Part shown: positions 44,035-54,272 of the stretch, in pieces
Numbering within the stretch: the stretch's first letter is position 1
Layout of the letters: each line of letters opens with the position of its first letter
NCBI GenBank assembly: GCA_021234155.1
Contig: JAJEKV010000157.1
Span: 1-64,000 of the forward strand
From: Isoetes taiwanensis
Lineage: Eukaryota > Streptophyta > Lycopodiopsida > Isoetales > Isoetaceae
Length of the DNA stretch: 64,000 bases
Direction of reading: 5' to 3'
Translations under genes and position numbers: made by a program
The notes under the pieces: model-generated
What the model was told of the DNA's origin: nothing
What the model saw: the letters and a program-made list of their open reading frames with translations, nothing else
Database searches by the model: none

Positions 44035-44377
44035 TAGGGTATGGTCACATGAAGATGTCAACACGGACTCGTTCATGTCAACATGAACACAGCGGTAGAA
44101 ATAGGGTCACATGAAAATCCAGAGGCAGCCTCCATTCTTGTCGTTTTTCTTACGCCTCGCTAATTTAGGATTCTTTGTCAAGTGCCACTGAGATCTACAT
44201 CTTTGATATCCAAGAGATTCATGTTGACATGAATCAGTCCAACCGAGGAGAGAGCCGGTGGGATGGATTGATGTCAACATGAAGGGATTCGTGTCAAAAA
44301 GCTCCATGTGACCCCTCCGTTTTGAGTTTTTGACGTCTAATGGAAGATGTCGACATCTTCATGTGACCCGGCCCTTA
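44035..44377. mobile_element. nested MITE pair with TAGGG...GTCACATG ends
   Basis: The outer ends are inverted: tagggtatggtcacatgaag at 44035 and the reverse complement (…cttcatgtgacccggccctta) ending at 44377. A second, inner inverted pair (tagggtcacatg at 44102, catgtgacccct ending 44316) lies inside. TAGGG-type ends with a GTCACATG core suggest a hAT-like non-autonomous family, but no clean 8-bp target duplication was seen. It lies about 310 bp upstream of the DIM1 start. Confidence 0.65.
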
Positions 44378-45453
44378 TTAATATGGTATAAACTTCGAAT
44401 TAAACCACACGCTTTTTGCGCCAAGAGCTAGTGGCGGGTTTTAAGCCAACCACCTTATTAGAAATAATGGGCACATGTAGGCCCTTATGGGGTTTAAGGG
44501 GCACCCGCAGGATTCGCTAGGGCGAGCCAAGACCTGCAGGCACCCATTTCCCTACGTAATAATTGTGGGAATGGAATTTTCCCTTTCAATGTGCACTCAC
44601 CTACCAAAAACAAGGAAAAAAAACAGAGCGATTTTTGTTTTTGGAAAGCCCTTTGTCAAACCATTGAATCGTTAAATCTGATTAAAATGCACAAATGGGT
44701 TGGCCAAACAGAGCTTCAACCTCGATACACCTCCAAAGATAATCTTGCAAAATCTAGAAGTAGAAGCAAGGGATCGGTTGGGTGTATCTGACTTCCAACA
44801 TAATCCAAATAAGAAAACTAGCAAGAGGAGGAATGGAGGAACCACAAAAAAACCCAACCCAAAGAACAAAAAAGCGTCTAGGTTCTCGAAATATCTTTTG
44901 ATGAGTACATCAATCTTTATCTGAAGTTCTACTAGCTAGAGAGTTGAACTATGGTAAATCCCAACCGTTACTTAAAACCATACAAGCATCTAAAATTTCC
45001 ACAATAAATGGAGCAACAATCAAACAAATTCGTTTGCCTCTCCATCGCCATTTGCAACCGATCGTGTTGCCATGCCGCACAACCATCACATCCCTCTCCA
45101 AGAAGAGGAGCCATGTTTCGTTCTTCAAGAAAGCCTTGTTAAGCTCTAGGTTGGAAAGCCAAAAATGGAAGCCTATATGCTTTGGAGTTTCTAGATTTAA
45201 ATCTTTGGAAGTGCATTAAACAAACCCCAAAATGTTAAATACCCTTCCCAAAATTTCTTTAAAAATGAATAAAAATCGTCCATTGCAAACCTTATGTGCT
45301 CATGGATCTTACGAGGTCATTTCTTGGGTGCTTGCATTTCTTATTTGGAAGGCCAATTATGCTAGATTTGCAGTGCGGTTGATATGGTTTAAGGTTAACA
45401 TCTAAATGAGCTCGGGGGGTGGACCAATATGCTTATGCATTAGGCGAAATTGT
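44378..45453. other. unassigned region
   Basis: Short frames only; no gene recognised. Ends at the (AATAG)n tail of the next LINE. Confidence 0.35.
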
Positions 45454-46925
45454 ATAGAATAGAATAGAATAGATTTTGTAATCCCACGAAGATTAAAAGG
45501 CCATGGGTCCCACATAATGGCTTAGTACGACCATTACTACTAGAACTAAAAAAAAACACCTTTCGAAAGGTTTCAAGGAAAAACTTTTGCGCAATGATGA
45601 TACTAAACAAGCAATAAGAAAATATAAGTAGGCGATGATGACTACTAAGGGCTCAATAATTAAAGACACTCATCTAGACCTCAAGTATGTATAATGCCAA
45701 GTCATGCACTGGATGGGACTCTAAGAAGTTGTGGCATGGATTTGGAATGCTAAAGTCAAATAATGATTCTTGACCATCTCAAAAGCAAGACATCTTAGCA
45801 GAGTATGGCTTTCATCTTCAATAACCTGTAACTGGCAACATGCACATAATCTTGCTTCTCGTGGCAATTGTGGCCGCTTCCATCCATCTCTCTCAATCTG
45901 TAGCTTGTGCAATCTCGTGCTTGAATTGATGCAATAGCTACAAGCTTTTTCCCAGCATACAAGGAAGTAAGCAAATAAGCTTGTGGTCCTGGTGCCAAAG
46001 TGGGATTTATATGTGCATGATAATGGCCAGTTTTAACTTGGGCTAAGGTAACCATCCCACATCTTCTGAGAAAAACAACCTTCGAGGTATTGTTGCAAAA
46101 GCTCAAGATCAAAACTAGCAAGCACCATGCAGTGTTCGAGTTGCACAGACCAGCGGGCAAACCATGCATTACAATTCTCTTTCCAACATCGCGTTTTGCA
46201 TTGGGAGATTCAGCCATGGCAAGTCGAGAAGAGGGTACCTATCATCATCCATGTGATGCACCTTCGCGATATAGTGGAGATGGCGCCATGGCGAGAAAAT
46301 TGAAGAGGCCAAAAATTGTCTCTTGTAAAAGAATAACATACGGCACCATAGTTTTGACCCTAGGCTATAAGTGAGAAAGGACATTTGCATCCATTCCAAG
46401 CTCTCCCAAGCACTATTACTAATGGCGCCCCATACTTGAGAACCATACAATAAAACATGTTCAAAACAAATGGGCTTTCTTCAGACCAATTATAAATCTC
46501 ACGTGCATTGTATAGAGTGCATTGTATAGAGTGCTCTCCAGCCAAAGTAGTCACATGCTTGGTAATATTGTTCCCAAAGTTCACTTACAGAGAACTTCAA
46601 CTTCATGGCTATCATAGTGAAAGTTAGAATAATATGTCGAAGATTGAACTACCAAGAGCTTGGTCTTTGGAGATTAACACGAGCCTATATTCTCACAAAA
46701 ACGTACGAGCATGTAAATGTTGTTGCATACTAGCAAATGGTATGTGCCATAAGCGAAACATCATTAGCATACATAAGTTGCCCCGGATGATGTAGTGTGC
46801 AAAATGTGGGCCTCCTCCACCATGGTTATCAAGCCATTCTTCCAATTCATCAATGTACAAGCCAAAGAGGTAGGGAGGCAGAGGGCAAGCCGGATGTACT
46901 CCAATATTGCTAGTGATTTTGGGAA
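45454..46925 (-). mobile_element. LINE 3' fragment, second locus
   Basis: Minus strand. The (AATAG)n tail is at 45454-45473. Upstream, broken frames give a zinc-finger segment (CACCQLQVIEDESHTLLRC, 45780-45850), YGSQVWGAISNSAWESLEWM near 46390-46450, an RT YADD-like LMYANDVSLMA near 46750-46780, and SNIGVHPACPLP (family GVxQGCPLSP) near 46880-46925. The order is correct for a LINE RT to C-terminus. It is related to but distinct from copies A-F. 5'-truncated at an A-rich tract, and pseudogenised. Confidence 0.85.
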
Positions 46926-47338
46926 CATTTTGAAAAAAAAAAAAAAAAATTCACTGACAAAAAAAAAAAAGAGGCTCAAAGCCTATTCCCTCACATTCAA
47001 GCTGCTAAAAAATGGAGTTGCATTTATTCATACTTTACAAGGAGGTCGAAATATGTTAAGAAGACTGCCAGAATGAAGTTGAACCTCCAAGAATAGAGCA
47101 ATTTCACAATAATCCTTGAAATATTCGATATATTCGGGTGATTATCAGTAATAGTCCTTGGAATATTCGCTGAAAAAAACATATTCGGGTGATTATGCAA
47201 TATAACTCTGAGATCCAACAATAGGCAACAACTACATTAGGTTAATCTACAATTACAGTGATTTAAGGATGTGGAAGCTATGGAGATGATTTTGTTGTAG
47301 CCATTGTAATGGTAGCCATTGTAATGTAAGTTATCTTG
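46926..47338. other. A-rich and anonymous sequence before the copia element
   Basis: Two poly(A) runs (46932-46949 and 46959-46970), then AT-rich sequence with no gene. Confidence 0.5.
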
Positions 47339-47343
47339 TCTTA

Positions 47344-47519
47344 CGGATTGAGAAATCATAGAAAAGGTTAGTTGCGCCAAATATGGACTCTTCACTATTT
47401 AGGAAAAACTCGATCAAAGAGTTGTAACATAAAGACGACTACATAATCATATGCTGATGTGGCACATACATGACATGGTGACACGTGGCCTGTTAGAGAA
47501 CAGTTCCTTATTCTTAACA
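47344..47519 (-). repeat. copia 3' LTR
   Basis: Reads TGTTAAGAATAAGG from 47519 leftwards. It is roughly 88-90% identical by eye to the right LTR over about 172 bp; divergence sets in left of 47344. The outer edge could instead be the TG/CA boundary at 47349. Confidence 0.9.
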
Positions 47520-47527
47520 CCCCTTCT
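47520..47527 (-). other. copia polypurine tract
   Basis: On the minus strand agaagggg directly precedes TGTTAAG of the 3' LTR, the expected site of plus-strand priming. Confidence 0.75.
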
Positions 47528-47547
47528 GGGCGGCCGTGAAAGAGAGT

Positions 47548-47775
47548 CTACCCCTCTCTTTCATATTCCGGCACTGCTGCAACGACCTTGGCCCAATCTT
47601 TTTGTCTTCTGCTAGCAGAGGCCTGGCCATTTGCAATGATCCTGGTTTCTTCTCTTGATGCTATTTCTTGGAGACGTTTTGTGGTGGGTCTTGCCAGAAT
47701 TTGCCTTATGCCACTAATGTAGCTTTCTGCTCTTTGCTTTTTAGAGCAAATGTTCCTTTGGATGAAGAGACAGAT
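47548..47775 (-). pseudogene. 75-codon open stretch beside the 3' LTR
   Basis: Open on the minus strand without an ATG. Its composition looks coding (QILARPTTKRLQEIASREE, then ASRRQKDWAKVVAAVPEYE) and it ends in a stop 20 bp before the polypurine tract. Family not recognised. It could be a captured host exon or an additional ORF of the element. Confidence 0.3.
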
Positions 47776-48608
47776 TTAAGCGGATCCTTGCCCTTTCTTG
47801 CAAGATTATTACTAGTTGTCCGGAGATCTTGATTCAATCTTTTGTCTTGATATACACCTTTGAAAAGGCAAAATATGGCCTATAAGGTGGAGCAGATGAG
47901 ACGTAAATTTGGTGAGAGAAGCTTCTTGTAGATTTAGCATCAATTTTTTCTTTTATCCAGGTTCTCTTAATAGATGGTCAGCTCCAAAACTAGTGAGAAT
48001 TGGTTTGAATGTAGAAAGTCAACAGGTTGTATGATGGTTTTCTGAGGCTTCTTGATTCTTTAACGCTCATTTCTTTCTTGAAATGCTGCTATACCAAGAA
48101 ATTCATAACCAATTTAAGTCTTGATATGCTTAATTGGGTTTGCTGAAATATTGAAAACATTTGAGCGAGTGAATTCTGAGCTTCTTGATTCTTTAAGAAC
48201 TCATTTTTTTTGGTCTTTGCTATGCGAAATTCATTAAGAACCTTGATATGCTTAATTGGGGATGCTCAAATCTTTGAAACGTTTGATGAAGTGCTTGCTC
48301 TAGTACTGCTATGCTTGAGCATCATTACGGTTTAGAGCTATTATAGATAGATGAAGCTAACTTTGCAACGCAGGTGATGGATATCTCTTCTCGATTATCA
48401 TTACTTTGGAAGATCCTTATAAATTTGCTACTTGGTTTCTTCTTTCGGGGAGCCTTGCATGGTTTGCCCTTGTATTATGCACATTATCTCGTTACGGGGT
48501 GGGAGAAATCACGGGGAGCTTCAAGTACATCTTACACAATTTTATTAGTGTGCTTCTTATAAGCATCTAATAAGTTTCTAGAACTAATAAGCTTCGCTTG
48601 TAGAGCAT
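47776..48608. repeat. anonymous segment with an imperfect tandem duplication
   Basis: 48044-48172 and 48179-48292 are diverged copies sharing cttcttgattctttaa, gaaattcat and ccttgatatgcttaattggg-type blocks in order. No coding signal. Confidence 0.6.
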
Positions 48609-48770
48609 GAAGATATTTTTTTTTTTTTTTAAGTTGAACGAGAATTTTTGTATTATATAGATAAAAAAGTACAAAAGTACAATGTTTCATGCTCATAAAG
48701 AATTACTACAGGAGTAATCTCAACATCTTCATTCTCTATTTTGCGCGAAACTTATTAAATGCTCTACAAC
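48609..48770 (-). mobile_element. poly(A)-tailed retroposon 3' end, left copy
   Basis: Poly(T) at 48618-48631, then the reverse complement of a SINE/LINE-like tail. The block aattactacaggagtaatc near 48702-48721 is the inverted match of the one at 52225-52240. Extent to the right is uncertain. Confidence 0.55.
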
Positions 48771-50310
48771 GATATACATGAAGCACATGAATTGCTTTCG
48801 ATAGTCGATATGCTTGATGTGCTCCGGATTACTCTTCCCACCGGGTAACTAGTAGATGAATGACAATACAAAACAAACCATCTTTGGCTCTGAATGATGT
48901 AATCTTCTTAGGCGAATCGGAGTTGAATACTTCAAAATTTCTTAGGAGAGGAATAGGAATATCTAACCTTACTCGGTTACAAGGCATAGGCCAGATATCC
49001 AGATGACAAAACCACATAGAAAGATGCTCAAGCATCGATGCACGGCGGCGCTTCCTCAAACATATATTTTAGCACAACGGTTAAGCGTCGAGTTAATGCG
49101 TCATGAGGTTCTTGGCATAGCAGATTACAAGAACCGAAAGTGCGAATAACACTCAAACATATATTTGAGCATAACCCGGTGAAGCTTCAGTGCTTATTCT
49201 GGTCATGATGAGGGTTCTTGGCATAGCGATTACCAAGAACAGAGTGCAAGATAATCTTTCTTTTGCCTGCGAAATTATTAGTCATAGAACTTTATTTGTC
49301 TTTGCATTTCCAATTCAAATCTCGAGAAATTATGTCTTTGATCAAAGGGTTCTCCTATTCAAAAAACATCTTTCTGATGGGTCCAATTCATCTACAAGAC
49401 ATTTTACGCTAGAAAGAAATGGTGGAAGAAAAAAAGACCATGAATAGATTTTTCCAAGAACTAGATTTTACTTACGTATGACATAAAATCAAATCCTTTT
49501 TTCAAATCTTACTTGACTTCTTTCCTTCTTTACCTTATATAGGCCAACCTCCAACTCGCTCTTTGGATTTACCCTTCGGCATGTCTACTCTACTCTAGAG
49601 CAATAGACATAATGCTTATGCACCAAAGAAAGAAACCACGTTAGTGGATACCGCTGCCCAAAATTGCCTTGAATATATCTAGCATTATAACTTGAGGGGG
49701 TTACTTTTGTATTTTTTTTATGCGTTTTTCCTATGGTTTTGCTAAGATTTAGTCGTCATTTTTTGAAGACATACTAATGCGCACTTCTAGAGTCGCGAGA
49801 TCGCTCACATTAATTTTTTATGACATTTTTTTTAATGGTTACACCTATGATTTTTGAGGATATCTCCAATGGAAGCATGCAAGGCTCGATGAAGGATACT
49901 TTAGGGTTAATCGAAGGAGGATACTTTAGGGTTTAGGGTTAATCGACCGTGTGTGGTTTTTCCCGGCGGGGCTCGGGGAAGGGAAGGGGATGCGTGTCTT
50001 TGGCGGCCCTTAGTTTTAGTTTCCCGAGCTTCGGGGATGCAAGCGGGGAAGGCGGTCTTAAGGGATTGCCGTTAGTTTTTCACTGAGCGAGGGGATTGGA
50101 GCGAAGTCATTTTCCAAGATCTCTTATTGGGCACGGTTTCTCGACTTATTTACTAGATAATCAAACGGTTCTTTTTACTGCATGATCATTCGTTGTGGAA
50201 GCGCCGCCATGGCAAATGGAATTATATTAGTTGTGCTTCTGGATTGGAACATGATTCACTTGCGAACCTGAAAGCCATATCTCTAATAGTTCTACATCTC
50301 CATACAATGT
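48771..50310. other. anonymous segment inside the copia element
   Basis: Contains a roughly 100-bp imperfect tandem duplication (about 49060-49150 and 49155-49255, sharing caaacatatattt, gaggttcttggcatag and accaagaac-like blocks). No recognised gene. Confidence 0.5.
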
Positions 50311-50316
50311 TTGTAG

Positions 50317-51059
50317 CGCCGACCTAACAGATTCAAGCGTTAGCCGCAATCTTGGGGTTGGTTTAGGATATTCACTTGTTGCTTATGGGAGTACAACCAG
50401 GGGATCGAAGGTGGAGGTGATAGTCTAGTTTCACATCATAATTTTTATGCCATTTTCATGGTCTTCTCACAATTTTAGTTGATATCGGGTTAATGAGAAT
50501 GCCATTCGCGAGCACCTGAACCAACATTGGGAGGCTCTTGCAGAACCCATTCATACTGTAAGTTCTTTATATATTCTCTAGTATCCCGGATAAGGAAGTT
50601 TTATTTGCAAACCTGTTGTGCTTGTAGATAATGAGGAGACATAGCATCCGGGGAGCCATATGAAAAGCTGAAGAAATTCACCGTGGTCGTGTGGAAATTA
50701 CAAGAGAATGCATGCTAGAATTTGTCGTAAAATTGGAGCTACCGAGGAGAATATTAAAGATACATTAGATACGCTTATTGGCCAAGTGCTAACTTCAAAT
50801 GAGTTTGCATGTCTCTAGTTTTATCCCTATAAGGAAGTTTTATTTGCAAACTGTTGTGCTTGTAGATAATGAGGAGACATGGCATCCGGGGAGCCATATG
50901 AAAAGTCAAAGAAATTCACCCGTGCTTTCGTGGAAATTACAAGAGAATGCATGCTAGAATTTGTGGAGAAATTGGGCTGCCGAGAGAATATTAAAGATGC
51001 ATTATAGATAAACTTATTGGCCAAGTGCTAACTTCAAATGAGTTTGCATGTCTCTAGTT
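50317..51059 (+). pseudogene. adenylosuccinate lyase (purB-type) exon fragments
   Basis: Three consecutive exons of the bacterial/plant-type adenylosuccinate lyase are readable with their introns. Exon at 50317-50416: DLTDSSVSRNLGVGLGYSL then AYGSTTRGSKVE, ending at a gtgata donor. Exon at 50489-50557: VNENAIREHLNQHWEALAEP ending at gtaagt. Exon from 50628 after cttgtag: MRRH.I, then PYEKLKKFTRG and ITRECMLEFV. The last exon, with its acceptor, is repeated at 50866-51059. The enzyme acts in purine synthesis (release of fumarate from SAICAR and adenylosuccinate). Frameshifts, a stop and absence of the N-terminal two thirds show a fossil. Introns mean it was copied as DNA, not from mRNA. It lies antisense to the surrounding copia element. 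Confidence 0.85.
50582..51059 (+). repeat. 238-bp tandem duplication covering one lyase exon
   Basis: 50582-50819 and 50821-51059 are about 93-95% identical by eye: ataaggaagttttatttgca... through ...gagtttgcatgtctctagtt. The unit contains the intron end, the acceptor and the exon. Confidence 0.95.
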
Positions 51060-51123
51060 TCTAACAAATTTGGTTGCATTATATCGAGTTAAGTATATAG
51101 GTCCAATTGCGATATACCTCAAT

Positions 51124-51240
51124 AGGCGAGAGGTTTGCTTCCCCCTTTTGGTCACCACCACGTTGATTCTGATTTCTTAAATCCGAGAGGTTTCCTTCCC
51201 CTTTTGGTCACCACCACGTTGATTCCGATTTCTTAAATCC
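51124..51240. repeat. short tandem duplication, about 57 bp
   Basis: Two copies of gagaggttt.cttcccc.tttggtcaccaccacgttgattc.gatttcttaaatcc. Confidence 0.92.
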
Positions 51241-51628
51241 CGGATGTTTTATTAGTACTTAGGCTCCAAATATAGTGAATTTAACTTATGCTTGATATGG
51301 AACCAGTTAGGATATGGAACCGATGTAGAACTATTTAATGGCATTTACGATGCAAGCTATGAAGTTCAAATGCACTATTATTCTCTAAATATTCGAGGGT
51401 TCCTTTGTATTCTAATGTCACCCTCACAATGACTTTAATTCTTTGATCTACTTGCTTATTATACATTTTATCATAGAAATGCCTATTTAAACATATCTAT
51501 GACATCATTACAATTAGGGCCCAAATATATTTTAATACAACACATATGACACATATAATATAACTAAAACGAGTCTACTTCATTCATCAATTCTTTGGGC
51601 CCTCGAAGGCCCAAAAATTTTAGTTAAC

Positions 51629-52016
51629 ACACAAACCATTCGTCCAACACTCTAAAATTAAATCCCCCTTCAAACCCCCTTTGGTTTGGGTGCATATTCA
51701 CACACGAGGGGGGGTGGCGTAAAGCGTGAGCCCCTATAATTATGTTTTGCACGCATTTAAAATCAACACCATATAGTATATTACCTCAAATCTTAGAGTA
51801 TTTTGCAAATCTTGTTATACAGTATAGCAAATTCCATACATCCATACCCCACAAATGAGGAACTTTGTGTACGGTGTAGATTAAGGAATAAGGGGTGAAT
51901 ATGCCTATCCAACAGCTCTCGTTGCCCAGAGTCACCCCCCGTGTGAATATGCACCCAAACCAAAGGGGGTTTGAAGGGGGATTTAATTTTAGAGTGTTGG
52001 ATGTAATGGTTTGTGT
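51629..52016. mobile_element. MITE or hairpin with about 85-bp terminal inverted repeats
   Basis: The left arm 51629-51714 (acacaaaccatt..., ...gtgcatattcacac) and right arm 51932-52016 are inverted copies with only a few differences, separated by about 217 bp. Long arms suggest a Mutator-like or foldback MITE. No clear target duplication was found. Nested in the copia insert block. Confidence 0.85.
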
Positions 52017-52149
52017 CTGTTGTTCTGTTCCAGGAAAACTCTATCCATCTGCCTTGCCTAGCATCCAAAAGCTCTGATTTCCCTGCATGAATCCGCTGTG
52101 ATGGCTTGCGGGAGGGAGGGCGGCCGCTGCCCCCTAGCCGGCCAAGAAC

Positions 52150-52313
52150 GGCGCCTCAGGCGCTAACGGCATTTTTTTCAAAAATTCGTGTAAGATATAT
52201 TCAGGATGAAGATATTGAGGTTACTCCTGTAGTAATCCTCCATGAGTATGAAGCATTGTACCTCTTATTATTATATAATATAAAAATCTCTCTCTCCCTC
52301 AAAAAAAAAAAAA
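52150..52313 (+). mobile_element. poly(A)-tailed retroposon 3' end, right copy
   Basis: Plus strand, ending in ataatataaaaatctctctc then a 13-A tail at 52301-52313. The gttactcctgtagtaatc block matches, inverted, the copy at 48609-48770, so both tails point outward from the 3.7-kb interval between them. It joins copia sequence immediately on the right. Confidence 0.6.
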
Positions 52314-52384
52314 GGGGCATTGCTCTAACATGAAAAAAAAAAGGTAATAGAAAAAGCATGAACAGAAAATGGAAGTTACATCTG

Positions 52385-53100
52385 TAGCTCCTGCGACAGC
52401 TTATTGACACCAAAGAAACTCTTCATCTGCCTCAGCTTTGCTCCTACGAGTGGTTTAATAAGACCATCTGCTAGTTGTCGAGCAACAATACAATTTTGTA
52501 AAATCTAAGAAGGCTATTTTAAAGTTGCTCCTTAAAATAGACTTGAAAATCCAAGTGCTTTTGTTGAATGATGATATTTAAAATCTTTAATCAAGTCTAT
52601 AGCTCTTGAATTGTCCACAAAAATATTCACCTTAGAAAATGAGAACAAAATGCAAAATAAGTGAAGCAGCCACATCATTTCTTGAGTTCCAGTGGATAAT
52701 GCCTTAAGCTCAGCTTTCGTGGTACTTAAACTGACTAAAGTTTGCTTCTTCGAACTCCAATGAGTAATGCTTGTTCCAAGCAAAGAAGCAAATCATGTAG
52801 TGGAACGTCGAGACTCATAATCTGTACCAACATGATCAGCATCTGTAAAGAAAAATAAGTCTGGATTTGTTGTTGAGAGTACTCAAGACCTTCATACATT
52901 GTAGTCTTAAGATAAGCAAGAATCCTTTTAGCAGCAAGCCAGTGACTCTTATTAGGAGATTGCATAAATTTGATAACTTGGCCAACAACAAATGCATAGG
53001 CCGAGTAATAGTTCCTGTATAAAGTAACATCAGAAGCAGAACCAACAGGATCAAGACTGAACTTATCACCCGGTTCTTAAGGATTTAGCACAGATTTACA
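52385..53100 (-). pseudogene. copia RNase H and pol C-terminus
   Basis: Minus-strand pieces: PNKSHWLAAKRILAYLKTT (52870-52965), THWSSKKQTLVSLSTTKAEL (52700-52783), and after a frame change QLADGLIKPLVGAKLRQMK near 52440-52475, the usual copia tail. Frameshifted between blocks. Confidence 0.9.
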
Positions 53101-54200
53101 ATTCTCTATATGAAACCTTTTCAATAGATTCTTTACATATTTTGGTAGAAAAAAGGCGAAATAAAGTAGGAAGGCATACCATACTTCTAGCCCGAGACAA
53201 AATGAAAAAATCCAAAATTTATAATTTCAAAGGTTAAGCCCCAGGGGTTCACTTATAACAAAGAGGATATGCCCTCTCGCATTCAAGGAGTGGCCAAAAA
53301 CACCCCACGGTATACGGAATTATGAAAGCTAATTTAACCCCTAAAGTATATAGTTTACCTCAAATAGTGGTGAAAAAACCCTCCTAATAGTAAGTGTATG
53401 CCCTACATAAAGTGGTCTAAAAATCCTATAGTTGAACTCACATGTTTTGTACACCCAAAAAAATGTGAATCCCAAGGTACCTAGCTATTACTTAAACTTG
53501 AGAAATAAGACCACTAGCATCCCCTAGAATGATAACATCATCAATCACGGAGAGTAAGTATGATGATGTGCATGTTGGCTTACTTTAAAATAGGGGCTAG
53601 GATCTGTTAGGGACCTCGAAAACCATGTTATAGCGAGAAAAATATTGATTTTCTCATGCCAGCATCTAGGTGCTTGCTTCAACCCAAAAATGTCTCCGTT
53701 TGAGTTGATACAAAATCTTCTTTGCCTTTGGGAACAAACCCGTGTGGCTGGTCCATGTAAATTTGTTGCTTGAGTTCACCATTTAAAAAAAGCACTCTTA
53801 AATACATACGCCACAATTGTCAACCTTTACTAGCTACCAAAACTATGGCAAATTTCGAATAGTATACATCCTTGCAAATGAGCAAACATACGTATAATCA
53901 TATCCATACTTTTGAGTGTAACCTTTGGCTGCTAACCGTTTTTTTGTACTTTGGCAAATGTAAACCATCCGAATTAAACTTAGTCACGAAAGACCCATTT
54001 AGTTCCAAGCGCATTCACTTTTGATCGCCTTAGTACTAGTTCCCATGTTCCTGTTTTATAAGCATAGAATATTAGGCTTGCATAGCCTCTAAGCCCACTG
54101 CTAATGCTTTTTAACCGGCTTCTTTAAAGATTTGTGGATCTTGATGTTTTGATAAAGAGCCATCAAAGCATAGTTACGAAGAAAGGGAGACAATCCAGCC
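53101..54200 (-). pseudogene. copia reverse transcriptase remnant
   Basis: Minus strand, broken frames in order: EAMQAEYSMLIKQEHGN near 54050-54100, NALGTKWVF near 53990, DQPHGFVPKGK-like near 53730, and SVIDDVIILGD near 53520-53560 in place of the catalytic YVDD. Stops interrupt it and the catalytic tyrosine is lost. Confidence 0.88.
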
Positions 54201-54272
54201 AAATGCCTAGACTTTCTAGTGGGCATTTGGAATAACATCTAAACCACCATTGGAAAGTAAAACTAAAAGAAG

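Noticed and set aside
47349-47519. Solo LTR
   Set aside because: A polypurine tract adjoins it and its outer flank matches the far LTR at 57355, which fits the 3' LTR of one long element better.
49923-49940. Telomere-like tttagggtttaggg
   Set aside because: Only two units within a locally repetitive segment; too short to mean a telomeric relic.
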